Assembly: GCA_016722075.1 (NCBI GenBank)
Contig: JADKGW010000001.1
Location: 4,836,001-4,900,000, forward strand
Reading direction: 5' to 3'
Length of the DNA: 64,000 bases
From: Candidatus Kouleothrix ribensis
GTDB lineage: Bacteria; Chloroflexota; Chloroflexia; Chloroflexales; Roseiflexaceae
Positions 9,188-17,890 of this stretch are shown one piece after another. The notes below the pieces were generated by a model. The model was not told where the DNA came from. It ran no database searches and saw only the letters and a list, made by a program, of their open reading frames with translations. Position 1 is the stretch's first letter, and every line of letters starts with the position of its first letter. The position numbers were made by a program, and so were the translations under genes.

Positions 9188-10546
9188 CTACTTACGCAGC
9201 GCAGGCAAAAACGTCTCGATCGGGTTGGCGATTAGCGTGGCCCTGAGCTGGCTGTTCGTGCCGCTGCGCGTCAGCGTGGCGCTATTGACGATCGCGCCCG
9301 GCCCGGCTGAGTCGAGCGTAACCACATAGGTGATCGTCACGAGCTGGCCTACGGGCGGCGCATCGCTCCAGCTGATCGTGCGGGTAGCGCTGTTGTAGCT
9401 GGCCGCTGCCACGTTCGCGGGCGTGGTGCCTGGCCCCGATACAAGCGTCAGCCCGGCCGGCAGCACATCGGCCATGCTCAGCGTGCTGCCATCGCCGCCG
9501 ATCGTAATCGTGTAGCTGGCCTGCCCACCCTGGCGCGCGGCCGCCGGCACAACCCGCTTGGCATCCTGGTTCGGCTGGCGCGCCTGGCCTGAGTTCGGGT
9601 CGATCTGCATTGGCGCAGTGTCGACCACCTCAAAGTCTGCGCCATGCACCTGTTTCAGCTCATCTACCAACGTGTCGTCGTCCCATCCCTGGTCGGGCGC
9701 GCCGCTGATATACCAGCTCGATCCATTATCGGCCACGATCATGCCATACTTCTTCAGCGCCGCGAGGATCACCTGAGTGTCGTGCGAGAAGTGCGAGATG
9801 TCGACGCTGGCCTTCAGGCGCAGGCGCAGGCCCATGGGTGCGAAGCGCGTGCCGGGCGCCGGGCTGGCCGGGCAGTCGGGCGGCACGGCCTGGTGGCGCG
9901 CCGGCCAGATGTAGAAGCTGGCACTACACTGCACTGTAAAACGCAGCGCGTGGTTGATCGCGCTGGCGGCTACTTCGTCGTGGCGCGCCAGGCCAGGCAA
10001 GATCGGCAACCCGGCCGCGTCGGCCGAGGTCCAGCCGGCCGGCCGTAGCGCGTTCGAGCCCAGGTCGAAGACCGCACCTGAGCCGGCGCGCCAGCCAGCG
10101 CCGCTCGCGCGCGTGTTCCAGGTTTCGTACAATCGGCAGACGCCCTGCTCGAGCACGAGGATGTGGCGGTCGCTGCCGGCCTCGATCTTCGGGCCGGGCG
10201 GGATGGGGTACGGGCCGGCGTCGCTCTCGTCGGCGTAGTCGAAGCTCACCGGCACGCGCGCCTGGCCTTGCGACACGCTATTGAACGGGATGCCGAAATC
10301 ACCATACTTGTTCGAGCCAAAGTCGGCGTGCATGGGCAGCTCTGCGCCGATATTCGCAATATACTCGGCCGAGTGGCTGTCGACGGCCAGCGTGTTGATC
10401 GGCGTGTTCCAGACGTTGTCGGCCGGGAAGATCTGGCAGCCGTCCAGGCTGGCGACCGGCGCGGCGCTGGCGGCGGGCTGGCCGCAGCCGAGTACAATGC
10501 TCAGAATCAGTGCCGGCACTGCGGCGATACGTGCGATCCGGATCAT
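9188..10546 (-). CDS. Secreted protein with C-terminal DUF11-like repeat domain
   Basis: This 452-residue exported protein begins with a signal peptide (about 1-28); a Cys in VLGCGQP could make it a lipoprotein. The N-terminal two thirds start with DGCQIFPADNVWNTPI, a pattern I know from uncharacterised secreted bacterial proteins, followed by HILVLEQGVCRLYETW and HFTVQ-like beta-rich segments with several His and Asp residues. Residues from about 345 resemble the DUF11/conserved-repeat Ig-like domain (VLPAGLTLVSGP, VTITYVVTLDSAGPGAIVNSA). I do not recognise a catalytic function; a surface carbohydrate-binding or hydrolytic role is possible but unsupported. Confidence 0.75.
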   Translation of the reverse strand: MIRIARIAAVPALILSIVLGCGQPAASAAPVASLDGCQIFPADNVWNTPINTLAVDSHSAEYIANIGAELPMHADFGSNKYGDFGIPFNSVSQGQARVPVSFDYADESDAGPYPIPPGPKIEAGSDRHILVLEQGVCRLYETWNTRASGAGWRAGSGAVFDLGSNALRPAGWTSADAAGLPILPGLARHDEVAASAINHALRFTVQCSASFYIWPARHQAVPPDCPASPAPGTRFAPMGLRLRLKASVDISHFSHDTQVILAALKKYGMIVADNGSSWYISGAPDQGWDDDTLVDELKQVHGADFEVVDTAPMQIDPNSGQARQPNQDAKRVVPAAARQGGQASYTITIGGDGSTLSMADVLPAGLTLVSGPGTTPANVAAASYNSATRTISWSDAPPVGQLVTITYVVTLDSAGPGAIVNSATLTRSGTNSQLRATLIANPIETFLPALRK

Positions 10547-10716
10547 GGCGCTGCTCCTGTGTATGATGGTAGCGTGCGAGGGCGGGCGACGCGATGATGG
10601 CCTGCAGGAAGTATAGCACGGCGGCTACGCAGCAGCGATCGGCCGATCGGCCTAGTAGACGTTCGTTGCCGGTTGGCACGTTGCAGGTTGCCTCAGGTTG
10701 CCAGCCCGCTTCAGCT

Positions 10717-10737
10717 GGCTTCGTGCTACCAGCCGCC
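10717..10737 (+). repeat. 21-bp dispersed core, copy 1
   Basis: This core is identical to 53516-53536. It lies 80 bp upstream of the PfkB kinase start, next to a short GCAGGTT run. Confidence 0.6.
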
Positions 10738-10770
10738 CGACTCATCGATTCATCCGGCGGCGAAGGAGTA

Positions 10771-10779
10771 TGGTATACT
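10771..10779 (+). promoter_or_regulatory. Extended -10 TGGTATACT before PfkB gene
   Basis: An exact TGGTATACT lies 39 bp upstream of the GTG start at 10818. The same 9-mer occurs at 24951 (+) and 31131 (-), both in intergenic DNA upstream of genes. Confidence 0.5.
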
Positions 10780-10817
10780 GCGCGGCACGCATTTTCGCAA
10801 TCGGCTGTAGATGAGGT

Positions 10818-11765
10818 GTGACCTTGGGCAATGGTGTGCCGCGCTCGATTATCGCCGTAGGCGACCTGGTGTGGGATGTGCTGGTCAAGCCCGACGGCAT
10901 CTTGCTGCCTGGCGGTGATACCACCGGGCGGATCGCACTGGCGCCCGGTGGCTCAGCCGCCAATGTGGCAGCCTGGATCGCGCGAGCGGGCATGCCGGCC
11001 GGGTTTGTGGGTAAAGTTGGCGCCGACATATTTGGCGATCTCGTGGTCGATGCCCTCGTGCGCGAAGGCGTAGAAGCCCACGTCAGCCGCACCAACGAAT
11101 ACGATACCGGCGTAATCCTGGTTCTGATCGATCGCGCCGGCCAGCGCAGTATGGTCACAAACCAGGCGGCCGACTTCCACCTGCTGCCGGCCGATTTACC
11201 CCAGCAGGCGATCGAGCGCTGCGGTCATCTGCATATCACCGCCTGGTCGCTATTCACCGAGCCACCGCGCCAGGCCGCGATCCACGCTGCTACGTTAGCC
11301 AAGGCTGCCGGCGCGTCGGTGTCGTTCGACCCGGCCTCGTACCAGATGATCCGCGAGATGGGCCACGACAAGTTCGTGCGCATCACCGCCGGCCTGCCAG
11401 TCGATATTCTTTTTCCCAATCGCGAGGAAGGCGAGGCGCTCACGGGCGAGCGCGACCCGGCGGCGGTGACACAGAATCTGCACGAGCGCTACAATGGCGC
11501 AGTGGTGGTGCTGAAGCTCGATAAAGATGGCTGCTTTGTGCGCGCGAAGGATCATGCCCAGCACTACCCAACCGGCGATGTTGCGGTGCTCGACGCGACT
11601 GGCGCCGGCGACGCGTTCGACGCCGCGTTTCTGGCACGCTACCTGCGCGATGGCGATCTGGCTGAGGCAGCGCAGTTCGCGAATACGATCGGCGAGTGGG
11701 TGGTGGCGCACTATGGCGCGCGCCCGCCGATCGACGCCGAGCTGAGCGAGCTGCTGGCCCAATAG
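10818..11765 (+). CDS. PfkB-family carbohydrate/nucleoside kinase
   Basis: This 315-residue ribokinase-fold enzyme shows both PfkB signatures: GGSAANVAAWIARAG near residue 44 and DATGAGDAFDAAFLARY near residue 255, whose Asp is the catalytic base. The start is GTG at 10818. The substrate is not evident; ribokinase, fructokinase, KDG kinase and adenosine kinase are all possible. It stands alone between a divergent secreted protein and a convergent sigma factor. Confidence 0.9.
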   Translation: MTLGNGVPRSIIAVGDLVWDVLVKPDGILLPGGDTTGRIALAPGGSAANVAAWIARAGMPAGFVGKVGADIFGDLVVDALVREGVEAHVSRTNEYDTGVILVLIDRAGQRSMVTNQAADFHLLPADLPQQAIERCGHLHITAWSLFTEPPRQAAIHAATLAKAAGASVSFDPASYQMIREMGHDKFVRITAGLPVDILFPNREEGEALTGERDPAAVTQNLHERYNGAVVVLKLDKDGCFVRAKDHAQHYPTGDVAVLDATGAGDAFDAAFLARYLRDGDLAEAAQFANTIGEWVVAHYGARPPIDAELSELLAQ

Positions 11766-11840
11766 CGCCGGCGCCGGCGCAGGCGTGCGCTACACGTACA
11801 GGCCCTTCAGCATAACCCGGCGGCAGCCCCATATACACAC

Positions 11841-11878
11841 ACGCCAGGCGATCTCAGATGTGTGAGACTGCCTGGCGT
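11841..11878. terminator. Bidirectional terminator-like hairpin
   Basis: 9-bp arms (11841-11849 and 11870-11878) enclose an inner TCTCA/TGAGA stem, placed between the convergent PfkB kinase and sigma factor genes. No T-run is present. Confidence 0.5.
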
Positions 11879-11914
11879 TAAGGGTGCGTCGTAGCCGATT
11901 TGGAACACAGCACG

Positions 11915-12571
11915 CTATGCGTCGAGGTAGCTGGTTGGTTGCAGGCCGCGCGCCTCGAGCAAGCCGCTCAGCTTCTGTAACCCCAGGCGCACACGCGTCT
12001 TGATTGTACCTAGCGGTCGATTGAGCCGGGTGGCGATCTCCTGGTGCGACATGCCGCCGAAGTAAGCCAGCGCAATCGCCTGGCGCTGAGCCTGCGGCAG
12101 CTCAAGCAAGGCCTCGGTGATCGCGCGGCGCTGCTCGCTGGCCCAGGCCGCCGCCGGCACATCCATCTGCTCATCGACCAGGTATTGGATGATCGGGTGA
12201 TCGACATCCTCGTATACAGGGGTCGGCCGGGCGCGCAGCCGGCGCAATTCGTCGATGCACAGGTTATGCGCGATGCCGAATAGCCACTGTGCCACCCGCC
12301 CACGCTCGCGCTCAAAGCTGCCGCTGCGCCGCCATACGCGCCAGAACACCTCTTGAACCAGATCCTCGGCCATCTCGGGGTTCTTCAGCATGCGCAGCGC
12401 CAGCCGGTAGACTACTGCAGCATAGCGATCGTAGAGTTGCTCGAGCGCCTGACTATTGCCCGCCGATATGCCGGCGATCAGCTCGAGATCATCGGGCACC
12501 TGTTGCTGCTGGGGCTGGCGGTTCGCGCTGTTGGCAGCCTGATGCGCGATCGTGTTGATCTGTGCATTCAT
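11915..12571 (-). CDS. RNA polymerase sigma factor, ECF/sigma-70 family
   Basis: This 218-residue protein has region 2 (LYDRYAAVVYRLALRML, the -10-recognition part AEDLVQEVFWRVWR, and GRVAQWLFGIAHNLCIDELRR) and region 4 (LPQAQRQAIALAYFGGMSHQEIATRLNR, an HTH). There are no regions 1.1 or 3, as in ECF or SigK-type factors. A 35-residue Gln/Asn-rich N-terminal extension is present. No anti-sigma gene is adjacent. It is driven by its own consensus housekeeping promoter at 12623-12651. Its regulon is unknown. Confidence 0.93.
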   Translation of the reverse strand: MNAQINTIAHQAANSANRQPQQQQVPDDLELIAGISAGNSQALEQLYDRYAAVVYRLALRMLKNPEMAEDLVQEVFWRVWRRSGSFERERGRVAQWLFGIAHNLCIDELRRLRARPTPVYEDVDHPIIQYLVDEQMDVPAAAWASEQRRAITEALLELPQAQRQAIALAYFGGMSHQEIATRLNRPLGTIKTRVRLGLQKLSGLLEARGLQPTSYLDA

Positions 12572-12622
12572 CGCAGGTGCCGTCCTCTCTTCTCGCTGGT
12601 GCTGCCACTATGAGATAGCCAT

Positions 12623-12651
12623 AGTATACACCTTTTGCACAGTATTGTCAA
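12623..12651 (-). promoter_or_regulatory. Consensus sigma-70 promoter of the ECF sigma gene
   Basis: On the minus strand TTGACA (12646-12651) and TATACT (12623-12628) are separated by exactly 17 bp in an unusually AT-rich stretch. The -10 lies about 50 bp before the sigma gene start. Confidence 0.8.
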
Positions 12652-12752
12652 CAAAAACGAACCAATCTCGCAATTTTGCTGCAAAAGCTGTGCAATTCGG
12701 GCAGGCCCAGGATGGCCTGGTGGTAGCGAACGCGCGCGCGAACCAACGAAAA

Positions 12753-12779
12753 CAAGCGTGGACGATATATCCACGCTTG
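12753..12779 (-). terminator. Intrinsic terminator of the PATAN-GTPase unit
   Basis: Perfect 10-bp arms (12753-12762 and 12770-12779) around a 7-base loop, followed on the minus strand by TTTT, begin 26 bp after the GTPase stop. Confidence 0.7.
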
Positions 12780-12804
12780 CTGACAGTCGTATCGGCTGTG
12801 GGCG

Positions 12805-13335
12805 CTACTCCTCGCTCTGCTGCAGAATCACATAGAGCAGCTCAAGCAGCACCTGCTTGACGCTCTCGCGCTCAGCTGCGACGCATGGCAAGACTTTCAC
12901 GTGCGGAGGCAGCCGCAATGCCAGGCGCAGTTCGTCGGGCGACCAGGCGTTGGGCTTGTCTTGCTTGTTTGCCGCAACGACATACGGGGTGTCGCGGTAC
13001 GAGACGAAAAAGTCGATGATCCGGTTCGTCTCACGGAAGGTCTCGGGGCGCGTGCTATCGACCAAGATCACCAGGCCGAGCATGCCCTCCGAGAGAATCT
13101 CCCACATGAAATCGAAGCGCTTCTGGCCGGGCGTACCGAACAGATGCAACACCAGATCGTCGGCAATCGCGATACGACCGAAGTCCATCGCCACTGTCGT
13201 CTCTTTTTTGATCAGCTTGGTATCATCGGTGGCGCGCCTCTCGGTCGACACCACCTCAATCTCGCTGATCGCCTTGATGAACTCGGTCTTACCCGCGTTC
13301 ACTGCTCCGCTGATAACCATTTTTACCGTCTGCAC
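12805..13335 (-). CDS. Small Ras/Arf-like GTPase (MglA/CvnD-type)
   Basis: This 176-residue single-domain G protein has a P-loop SGAVNAGKTEF (G1), a G3-region LFGTPGQKRFDFMW, G4 AANKQDKP and G5-like CVAAERE. The family of short prokaryotic Arf/MglA-like GTPases usually works with Roadblock/LC7 or PATAN proteins in polarity or signalling. The gene lies downstream of a PATAN/DUF4388 gene in the same direction with a 110-bp gap and ends in a clear terminator, so they probably form one transcription unit. No Roadblock gene is visible. The G3 position has GTPG rather than DxxG, common in this subfamily. Confidence 0.88.
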   Translation of the reverse strand: MQTVKMVISGAVNAGKTEFIKAISEIEVVSTERRATDDTKLIKKETTVAMDFGRIAIADDLVLHLFGTPGQKRFDFMWEILSEGMLGLVILVDSTRPETFRETNRIIDFFVSYRDTPYVVAANKQDKPNAWSPDELRLALRLPPHVKVLPCVAAERESVKQVLLELLYVILQQSEE

Positions 13336-13445
13336 ACCGGCCCTCCGCTGCGGTGTAGTGCCTTAAACGACCGTTGCCGGCCAGAAAGACATACGGCGCT
13401 CTGTTCGCATGTGCGGGCGCTCACGGTCGAACGCCGCGATGAGCA

Positions 13446-14267
13446 TCACATACCGCGAATACGATTGATAATCCGTGAAACAAGCCCGCGCTTGACTTTG
13501 GGCGCCTCGGCCATCGGCCGCCCGCTGGCCATAATAGGAACCGGCTTGGGCCGCTTGAGCACATCGACCAGCCCTGCCGTCAAAAACCCATACACAATCC
13601 GGCAGACATCGAACTCGGTCAGGCCTGTCTTCTGCGCGATCTCGGCCAGGCTATCTCTGCCATTGATCCGTGCGAACACGCGCCACTCTTCGGGGGCCAG
13701 CTGCACACCCTTGGCCTTGTCGCCTGGCTGCTCGATGAACTTGACGATCATGTCGGTGCTAGGAATGCGATCCTTGATCCGGCCCCACTCGTCGATGCGC
13801 CGGACGCCTTCCATTATCAGATGCTCGACCGGCAGCGGCACAGGCATGATTGGCGCGAATGGATCGGGCCGTTGATTCTGCTCGAAGCGGAACTCGCCGT
13901 CGGGCCAGCCAAACAGCAAGTACACCGACTCTTCGATATGCAGCTGGAGCACCCGCTGCAAATCTTCACGCGACACATACTCGAGCCGCATCAGGATCTG
14001 AGAGAGGCTGGCGCCGCCATCGTTGCGCTGGGCATCGATTGCCTGGCTGGCCTGCTGCGTGGTGAGCTTGCTCTTGCGCACCAGCAGATCCGTCACCGAG
14101 GCGGCCTGCTCCTTACGGCAAGCCGTAATCAGCCGGCCTTTCTCGAAGTACAGTGATGCCGATTCATCAAGCCGGCTCAGGTGCAAGCAACCGGTCTTGT
14201 AGCCGCGATCGACAAGGTACAAGAAATCGGACAGGCTAAAATCCCGAATGTTACCGACCAGCGCCAT
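13446..14267 (-). CDS. PATAN (DUF4388) domain protein with C-terminal winged helix
   Basis: In this 273-residue protein, residues 1-95 match the PATAN/DUF4388 pattern: GNIRDFSLSDFLYLVDRGYKTGCL, a conserved FEKGRLITA strand, and a helical insertion. A second part (about 105-150) repeats the style (DLQRVLQLHIEESVYLLF, GEFRFEQN). Residues 190-240 look like a helix-turn-helix (SLAEIAQKTGLTEFDVCRIVYGFL). PATAN proteins are linked to gliding, pili or GTPase-based signalling. The gene precedes the Arf-like GTPase and the two products probably interact. Confidence 0.82.
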   Translation of the reverse strand: MALVGNIRDFSLSDFLYLVDRGYKTGCLHLSRLDESASLYFEKGRLITACRKEQAASVTDLLVRKSKLTTQQASQAIDAQRNDGGASLSQILMRLEYVSREDLQRVLQLHIEESVYLLFGWPDGEFRFEQNQRPDPFAPIMPVPLPVEHLIMEGVRRIDEWGRIKDRIPSTDMIVKFIEQPGDKAKGVQLAPEEWRVFARINGRDSLAEIAQKTGLTEFDVCRIVYGFLTAGLVDVLKRPKPVPIMASGRPMAEAPKVKRGLVSRIINRIRGM

Positions 14268-14339
14268 TGTATTCCTCCGCTCACACGCGTGAGTGGTTAG
14301 TGTGTATCGAGCAGCGTGTATCGACGCGACAGTGAGCGC

Positions 14340-15347
14340 CTATGCAAACGCCTCGTGTGCAGCGAGCAGAGCTTCGTCGGCGGCAGGTACCCCACCTGCC
14401 AGCGCCGGGTCGTACTCACCAAGCGCGGCACCATCAGCGGCCAGCACCGGTAGCAGGGCAGCAATCGCCACCGCCACCATCGTATCGTCGGGCTCGCGCG
14501 TCGTGAGCTTCTGGAACGCCAGCGATGGCGCGACCAGCGCCCGCACCCATGCGCGGTGGTAATTCGCAGCCGAGAGCCGCAACAGCTCGTAGCTCACGGC
14601 GGCGATCAGCGGGATGAGCGGGAAGTGGCTCAGCACGCGCCAGATCAGCGGCAGATCGCGAACCAGTAGAAACGACACGACAAAGTTTATCAGTAGCACC
14701 ACCAGCAGAAAGCTGGTGCCGCAGCGCGGGTGGATCAGCGTAAACTCACGCACCCGCTCAACCGTAAGCGGCGCACCGGCCTCGTAGGCGTTAATCGCCT
14801 TATGCTCGGCACCGTGGTAGCCAAACAGCCGCTTGACGTCGGGCAGCAAGCTGATGCCGCCGATATACCCCACAAAGATCGCCAGCTGCAGCAGGCTTTT
14901 GATGCCCTCGCGCAGGGTCGGCGACGCACCAAAACGGTCGGCCAGGCTAGCAATCAGCGTCGGCAGCACGAAGAAGATCCCGATCGCCAGTAGTAGCGAC
15001 ACCAGCATCATCAGCGATGTCGATGTATTGGCTGCCGGCTGGGCCGGCGCTGGCTCGGCTGGCGCACCACTGCGAACCGCCTCGGCCTGCGTTTCGTCGG
15101 CCAGTGCCACTGCCGCCGAGAAATTAAGCGCACGCGACCCCAAGTTTAGCGCATCCCAGAGCATCAGTACGCCACGCAGGAATGGTAGCGTCTCCCAGGT
15201 GTGGCGGCGGCGCACATTCAAAGGCTCGTGCTTGAACACGATCTCGCCGGCGGCGTTGCGCACTGCAACCGTCGCCTGATGCACACCGCGCATCATCACA
15301 CCCTCGAGAACTGCCTGCCCGCCGTATGGGAAACGCTTGACGCTCAT
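14340..15347 (-). CDS. YqhQ-like DUF1385 membrane protein
   Basis: This 335-residue protein matches the YqhQ/DUF1385 family: an N-terminal GGQAVLEGVMMRG, then KHEPLNVRRR, two to four membrane helices (about 108-130, 150-172, 213-255), and the conserved GYHGAEHKAINAYE plus HPRCGTSFLL. The family is widespread in Gram-positive-type bacteria and Chloroflexota. Its biochemical role is unresolved; the His/Glu/Cys motif suggests metal binding. A low-complexity Ala-rich tail and an inserted Ala/Pro segment (about 88-107) are extra. Confidence 0.88.
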   Translation of the reverse strand: MSVKRFPYGGQAVLEGVMMRGVHQATVAVRNAAGEIVFKHEPLNVRRRHTWETLPFLRGVLMLWDALNLGSRALNFSAAVALADETQAEAVRSGAPAEPAPAQPAANTSTSLMMLVSLLLAIGIFFVLPTLIASLADRFGASPTLREGIKSLLQLAIFVGYIGGISLLPDVKRLFGYHGAEHKAINAYEAGAPLTVERVREFTLIHPRCGTSFLLVVLLINFVVSFLLVRDLPLIWRVLSHFPLIPLIAAVSYELLRLSAANYHRAWVRALVAPSLAFQKLTTREPDDTMVAVAIAALLPVLAADGAALGEYDPALAGGVPAADEALLAAHEAFA

Positions 15348-15492
15348 TAACCTACCTGTCTGTCCAGCCGCCCGAGCGCATCATGGAGCGGTGGAGAAGC
15401 CAGCCCTATGCGGAGTATGATACCACGTAGCAACGCCGCCGACAATAGCGATCGGGTACCACATGGTGGGGGGGCCTATGGGGGATTTACGG

Positions 15493-15927
15493 TCATTTTT
15501 CGCCGCGCCGCGCCAGAAATGTGGCCGCCGCACGCACCCCCGCCACCAGGCCCGACACGCGGATCACCGGCGACACGACCTGCTCGGCGACATAGCTGGT
15601 AGTAGTACCGACCGATGAGGTGGTATCTTTGATGTTGGTGGTGATCGCGCGAGTGTTATCGATCACACCATCGAGCTTACTGGTGAGCAGATCGACCTTG
15701 GGTACGAGCGTCTCATTCGTCAGGCGCCTGATCGCAAACACAACGTAGAAGATTGCGACGAGCAGGGCTGCGGTGAGGATCGCGCCGATCATCTGAAATA
15801 CCGCCAGAATAACAACCGCGATATCGCGGGTGGCTATGCGGAAATCGGGGTAGATATATGCAGCAACGATAAACGCGATCGTGATCAGCGCAATGACGGC
15901 CAGGCCGATACCGATCCACTTTTTCAA
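15493..15927 (-). CDS. Small membrane protein with coiled-coil tail, hypothetical
   Basis: This 144-residue protein has two hydrophobic helices (about 5-25 and 37-67), then a polar helical region with regularly spaced Thr/Asn (LTSKLDGVIDNTRAITTNIKDTTSS). It resembles the DUF948/YtxG-type proteins that have a membrane anchor plus an extended helix. The function is unknown. It is likely cotranscribed with nothing: a 145-bp gap separates it from the DUF1385 gene downstream. Confidence 0.65.
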   Translation of the reverse strand: MKKWIGIGLAVIALITIAFIVAAYIYPDFRIATRDIAVVILAVFQMIGAILTAALLVAIFYVVFAIRRLTNETLVPKVDLLTSKLDGVIDNTRAITTNIKDTTSSVGTTTSYVAEQVVSPVIRVSGLVAGVRAAATFLARRGEK

Positions 15928-16009
15928 GGCAATACTCCTGTGCCGAGGCAGTGGCCGAGCGCAAATAGCGCTCGATCTCTTCCAGAAGGGCTATATCGGC
16001 GCGATTATA

Positions 16010-16258
16010 TCATACTCGTAATCGTGAGGCAACCATCAGCAAGAGCCAGGCCGCCAGCACGGCTTCGAGCACCGGCACGCCGGCAATTGTCGGCAGCGGC
16101 AGCGGCAGGCGTAGCCCGAGCGCATAGGCTACCAGGCAACCGGCGAATGCGGCCAGCCAGAAGATCGGCAGCTGGATCCAGCGCCGGCCCCACAACAGGT
16201 GCGCCAGCGCGGCACTGGCGGTGGCGATCAGGATGAGTAGCAGAATAACTGGTGACAT
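16010..16258 (-). CDS. Small hydrophobic membrane protein, hypothetical
   Basis: This 82-residue, Leu/Ala-rich protein would form three closely packed transmembrane helices. It starts 46 bp after the mnmA stop in the same direction, so it may be in that operon. I recognise no family. Codon use and hydrophobic pattern look real, but a random GC-rich frame cannot be excluded. Confidence 0.5.
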   Translation of the reverse strand: MSPVILLLILIATASAALAHLLWGRRWIQLPIFWLAAFAGCLVAYALGLRLPLPLPTIAGVPVLEAVLAAWLLLMVASRLRV

Positions 16259-16304
16259 ACAGTGCAGTTTGGCTTTGAGACGATGACGCCCAATTGAACG
16301 ATAC

Positions 16305-17435
16305 CTACGCGCTAATGCGCCCGCCGCCTAATACGACCTCGCCATCATACAGCACGACTGCCTGGCCGGGCGTAATCGCGCGCTGCGGGCCTGGAAATTC
16401 GACATCAATCTGGCCGACGGGGCCTGGCGTGACCTGTGCCGGCACTGGATCGGCGTGCGAGCGGATCTGGGCCAGGCACGCAAATGGCGCAGTTGGCCAG
16501 CCACCGTCGACGAATGTGACCCCGCCGGCTGTGAGTGTGTGCCGTTCGAGCGCGGCCTTCGGCCCGACCACCACCGCATTGCGCGTGCTGTCGAGCTGGG
16601 TGACGTAGAGCGGCGCGCCAGCGGCGATACCCAGGCCACGGCGCTGGCCGATCGTGTAGAGCGGCAGGCCGGCGTGGCGGCCGATCTCACGGCCCTGCAT
16701 ATCGACAATCGGGCCGGGCACCAGGCTCTCGGGGTGCTGCTCGCGCAGCAGGTTGCGATAATCGCCGCCGGGCACAAAGCAGATATCCTGGCTCTCGGGC
16801 CGGTCGGCGCTGGCTAACCCGCGCGCGGCGGCCAGCGTGCGCACCTGCGCCTTGGTGTACTCGCCGATCGGGAACAGGAGCCGTGCCAGGTCGGCCTGCT
16901 GCAGCATATGCAACATATACGACTGATCTTTGCCGGCATCGCGCGCACGCAGCAGCTGGTAGCCAGTGCCCAACGCCCGATCGGTGGTAGCCGGCATGCC
17001 GCTACGATCAGCACCCGCTGGTGGGGCGTCTGCCGTCGGTGGCCGAATGCGAGCGTAGTGGCCGGTGGCAACATAGTCGATACCCAGCGCTGCGGCGCGT
17101 GTCAGCAGCGCGCGGAACTTGATATCGCGATTGCAGGCCAGGCACGGGTTGGGCGTATAACCCTGGGCATACTCGGCCAGGAAATAGTCGATGACATGGC
17201 GGCGGAACTCCTTCTGGTAGTTGAAGACATAGTATGGCAGGCCGAGCTGGGCACAAACGCGCCGGGCGCTCTCGGTCATCTCGAGCGAGCAGCACAAACT
17301 CTCGGCCAGGCGCTCGTCGTCGCCGTCCCACAAATGCATTGTAACGCCGGTCACCTCGTGGCCGGTCTCGTGCAGTAGCGCCGCCGCCAGCGAGCTATCG
17401 ACGCCGCCGCTCATGGCGACCATGATCTTTGCCAT
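16305..17435 (-). CDS. mnmA: tRNA-specific 2-thiouridylase MnmA
   Basis: This 376-residue protein has the PP-loop ATP pyrophosphatase motif AMSGGVDSSLAA at the N-terminus. The two catalytic cysteines are in NPCLACNRDIKF and SQDICFVPGG, and TGHYARI and GKDQSYML are also present. MnmA activates and thiolates U34 of tRNA-Lys, -Glu and -Gln in the cytosol. A Pro/Ala/Gly-rich insertion of about 30 residues (after HYARIRP) lies between the PP-loop and substrate-binding regions. The C-terminal beta-barrel domain is complete. Confidence 0.95.
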   Translation of the reverse strand: MAKIMVAMSGGVDSSLAAALLHETGHEVTGVTMHLWDGDDERLAESLCCSLEMTESARRVCAQLGLPYYVFNYQKEFRRHVIDYFLAEYAQGYTPNPCLACNRDIKFRALLTRAAALGIDYVATGHYARIRPPTADAPPAGADRSGMPATTDRALGTGYQLLRARDAGKDQSYMLHMLQQADLARLLFPIGEYTKAQVRTLAAARGLASADRPESQDICFVPGGDYRNLLREQHPESLVPGPIVDMQGREIGRHAGLPLYTIGQRRGLGIAAGAPLYVTQLDSTRNAVVVGPKAALERHTLTAGGVTFVDGGWPTAPFACLAQIRSHADPVPAQVTPGPVGQIDVEFPGPQRAITPGQAVVLYDGEVVLGGGRISA

Positions 17436-17890
17436 TACGATTGTCTCAGTAATTCAACACGCGCACGGCCGCCCCGGCGGCCGGCATAGGATCGCCATTA
17501 TACCGCGAGTTGGCTGTTTTCGGGGCCGTGCCCCGCTCCCCGTGCATGGTGGTTGCAGCGCCCTTCGCCTCACCGCCTGCCCTCTCAGGTGGAGGGTTTG
17601 TACGCTGCCGCATCAAGGCACTATCGGCCCTCACCCCCCTGCCCTCCGCTCCCAACATTGGGAGATGTGGGTATCCTATGAGCGTTCCAATGCGGCGGCT
17701 TTGCCGCCGCATTGGAACGCCAAATTCTAGTCCTCTTCCTTAGCAGGGGTACGGGGGGTATCCGCGTAGCCCGGCATACTGGGCGCAACCCTTACACGTA
17801 AGAGATACCCTTCCCTTGGCAGGTGAGGATGTAGGCAGGCAGTACCTGATGGGGGGTGCGGGGCACAGTCCCAGGCAAGCGCAGCGGCAT
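17436..17890. other. Intergenic region between mnmA and mevalonate kinase
   Basis: This 455-bp stretch has no supported gene. It holds copy 2 of the inverted ~180-bp element (17623-17802). The flanks (17500-17620 and 17803-17880) show G-rich and C-rich tracts but nothing I can name. Confidence 0.5.
17623..17802 (-). repeat. Dispersed ~180-bp element, copy 2 (inverted)
   Basis: This is the reverse-complement relative of 5113-5293. Its central palindrome has perfect 18-bp arms (17682-17699 and 17703-17720) around TTT. Two arm bases differ from copy 1 but are compensated (A-T pair to G-C pair), so the stem is conserved while the sequence drifts. Confidence 0.75.
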
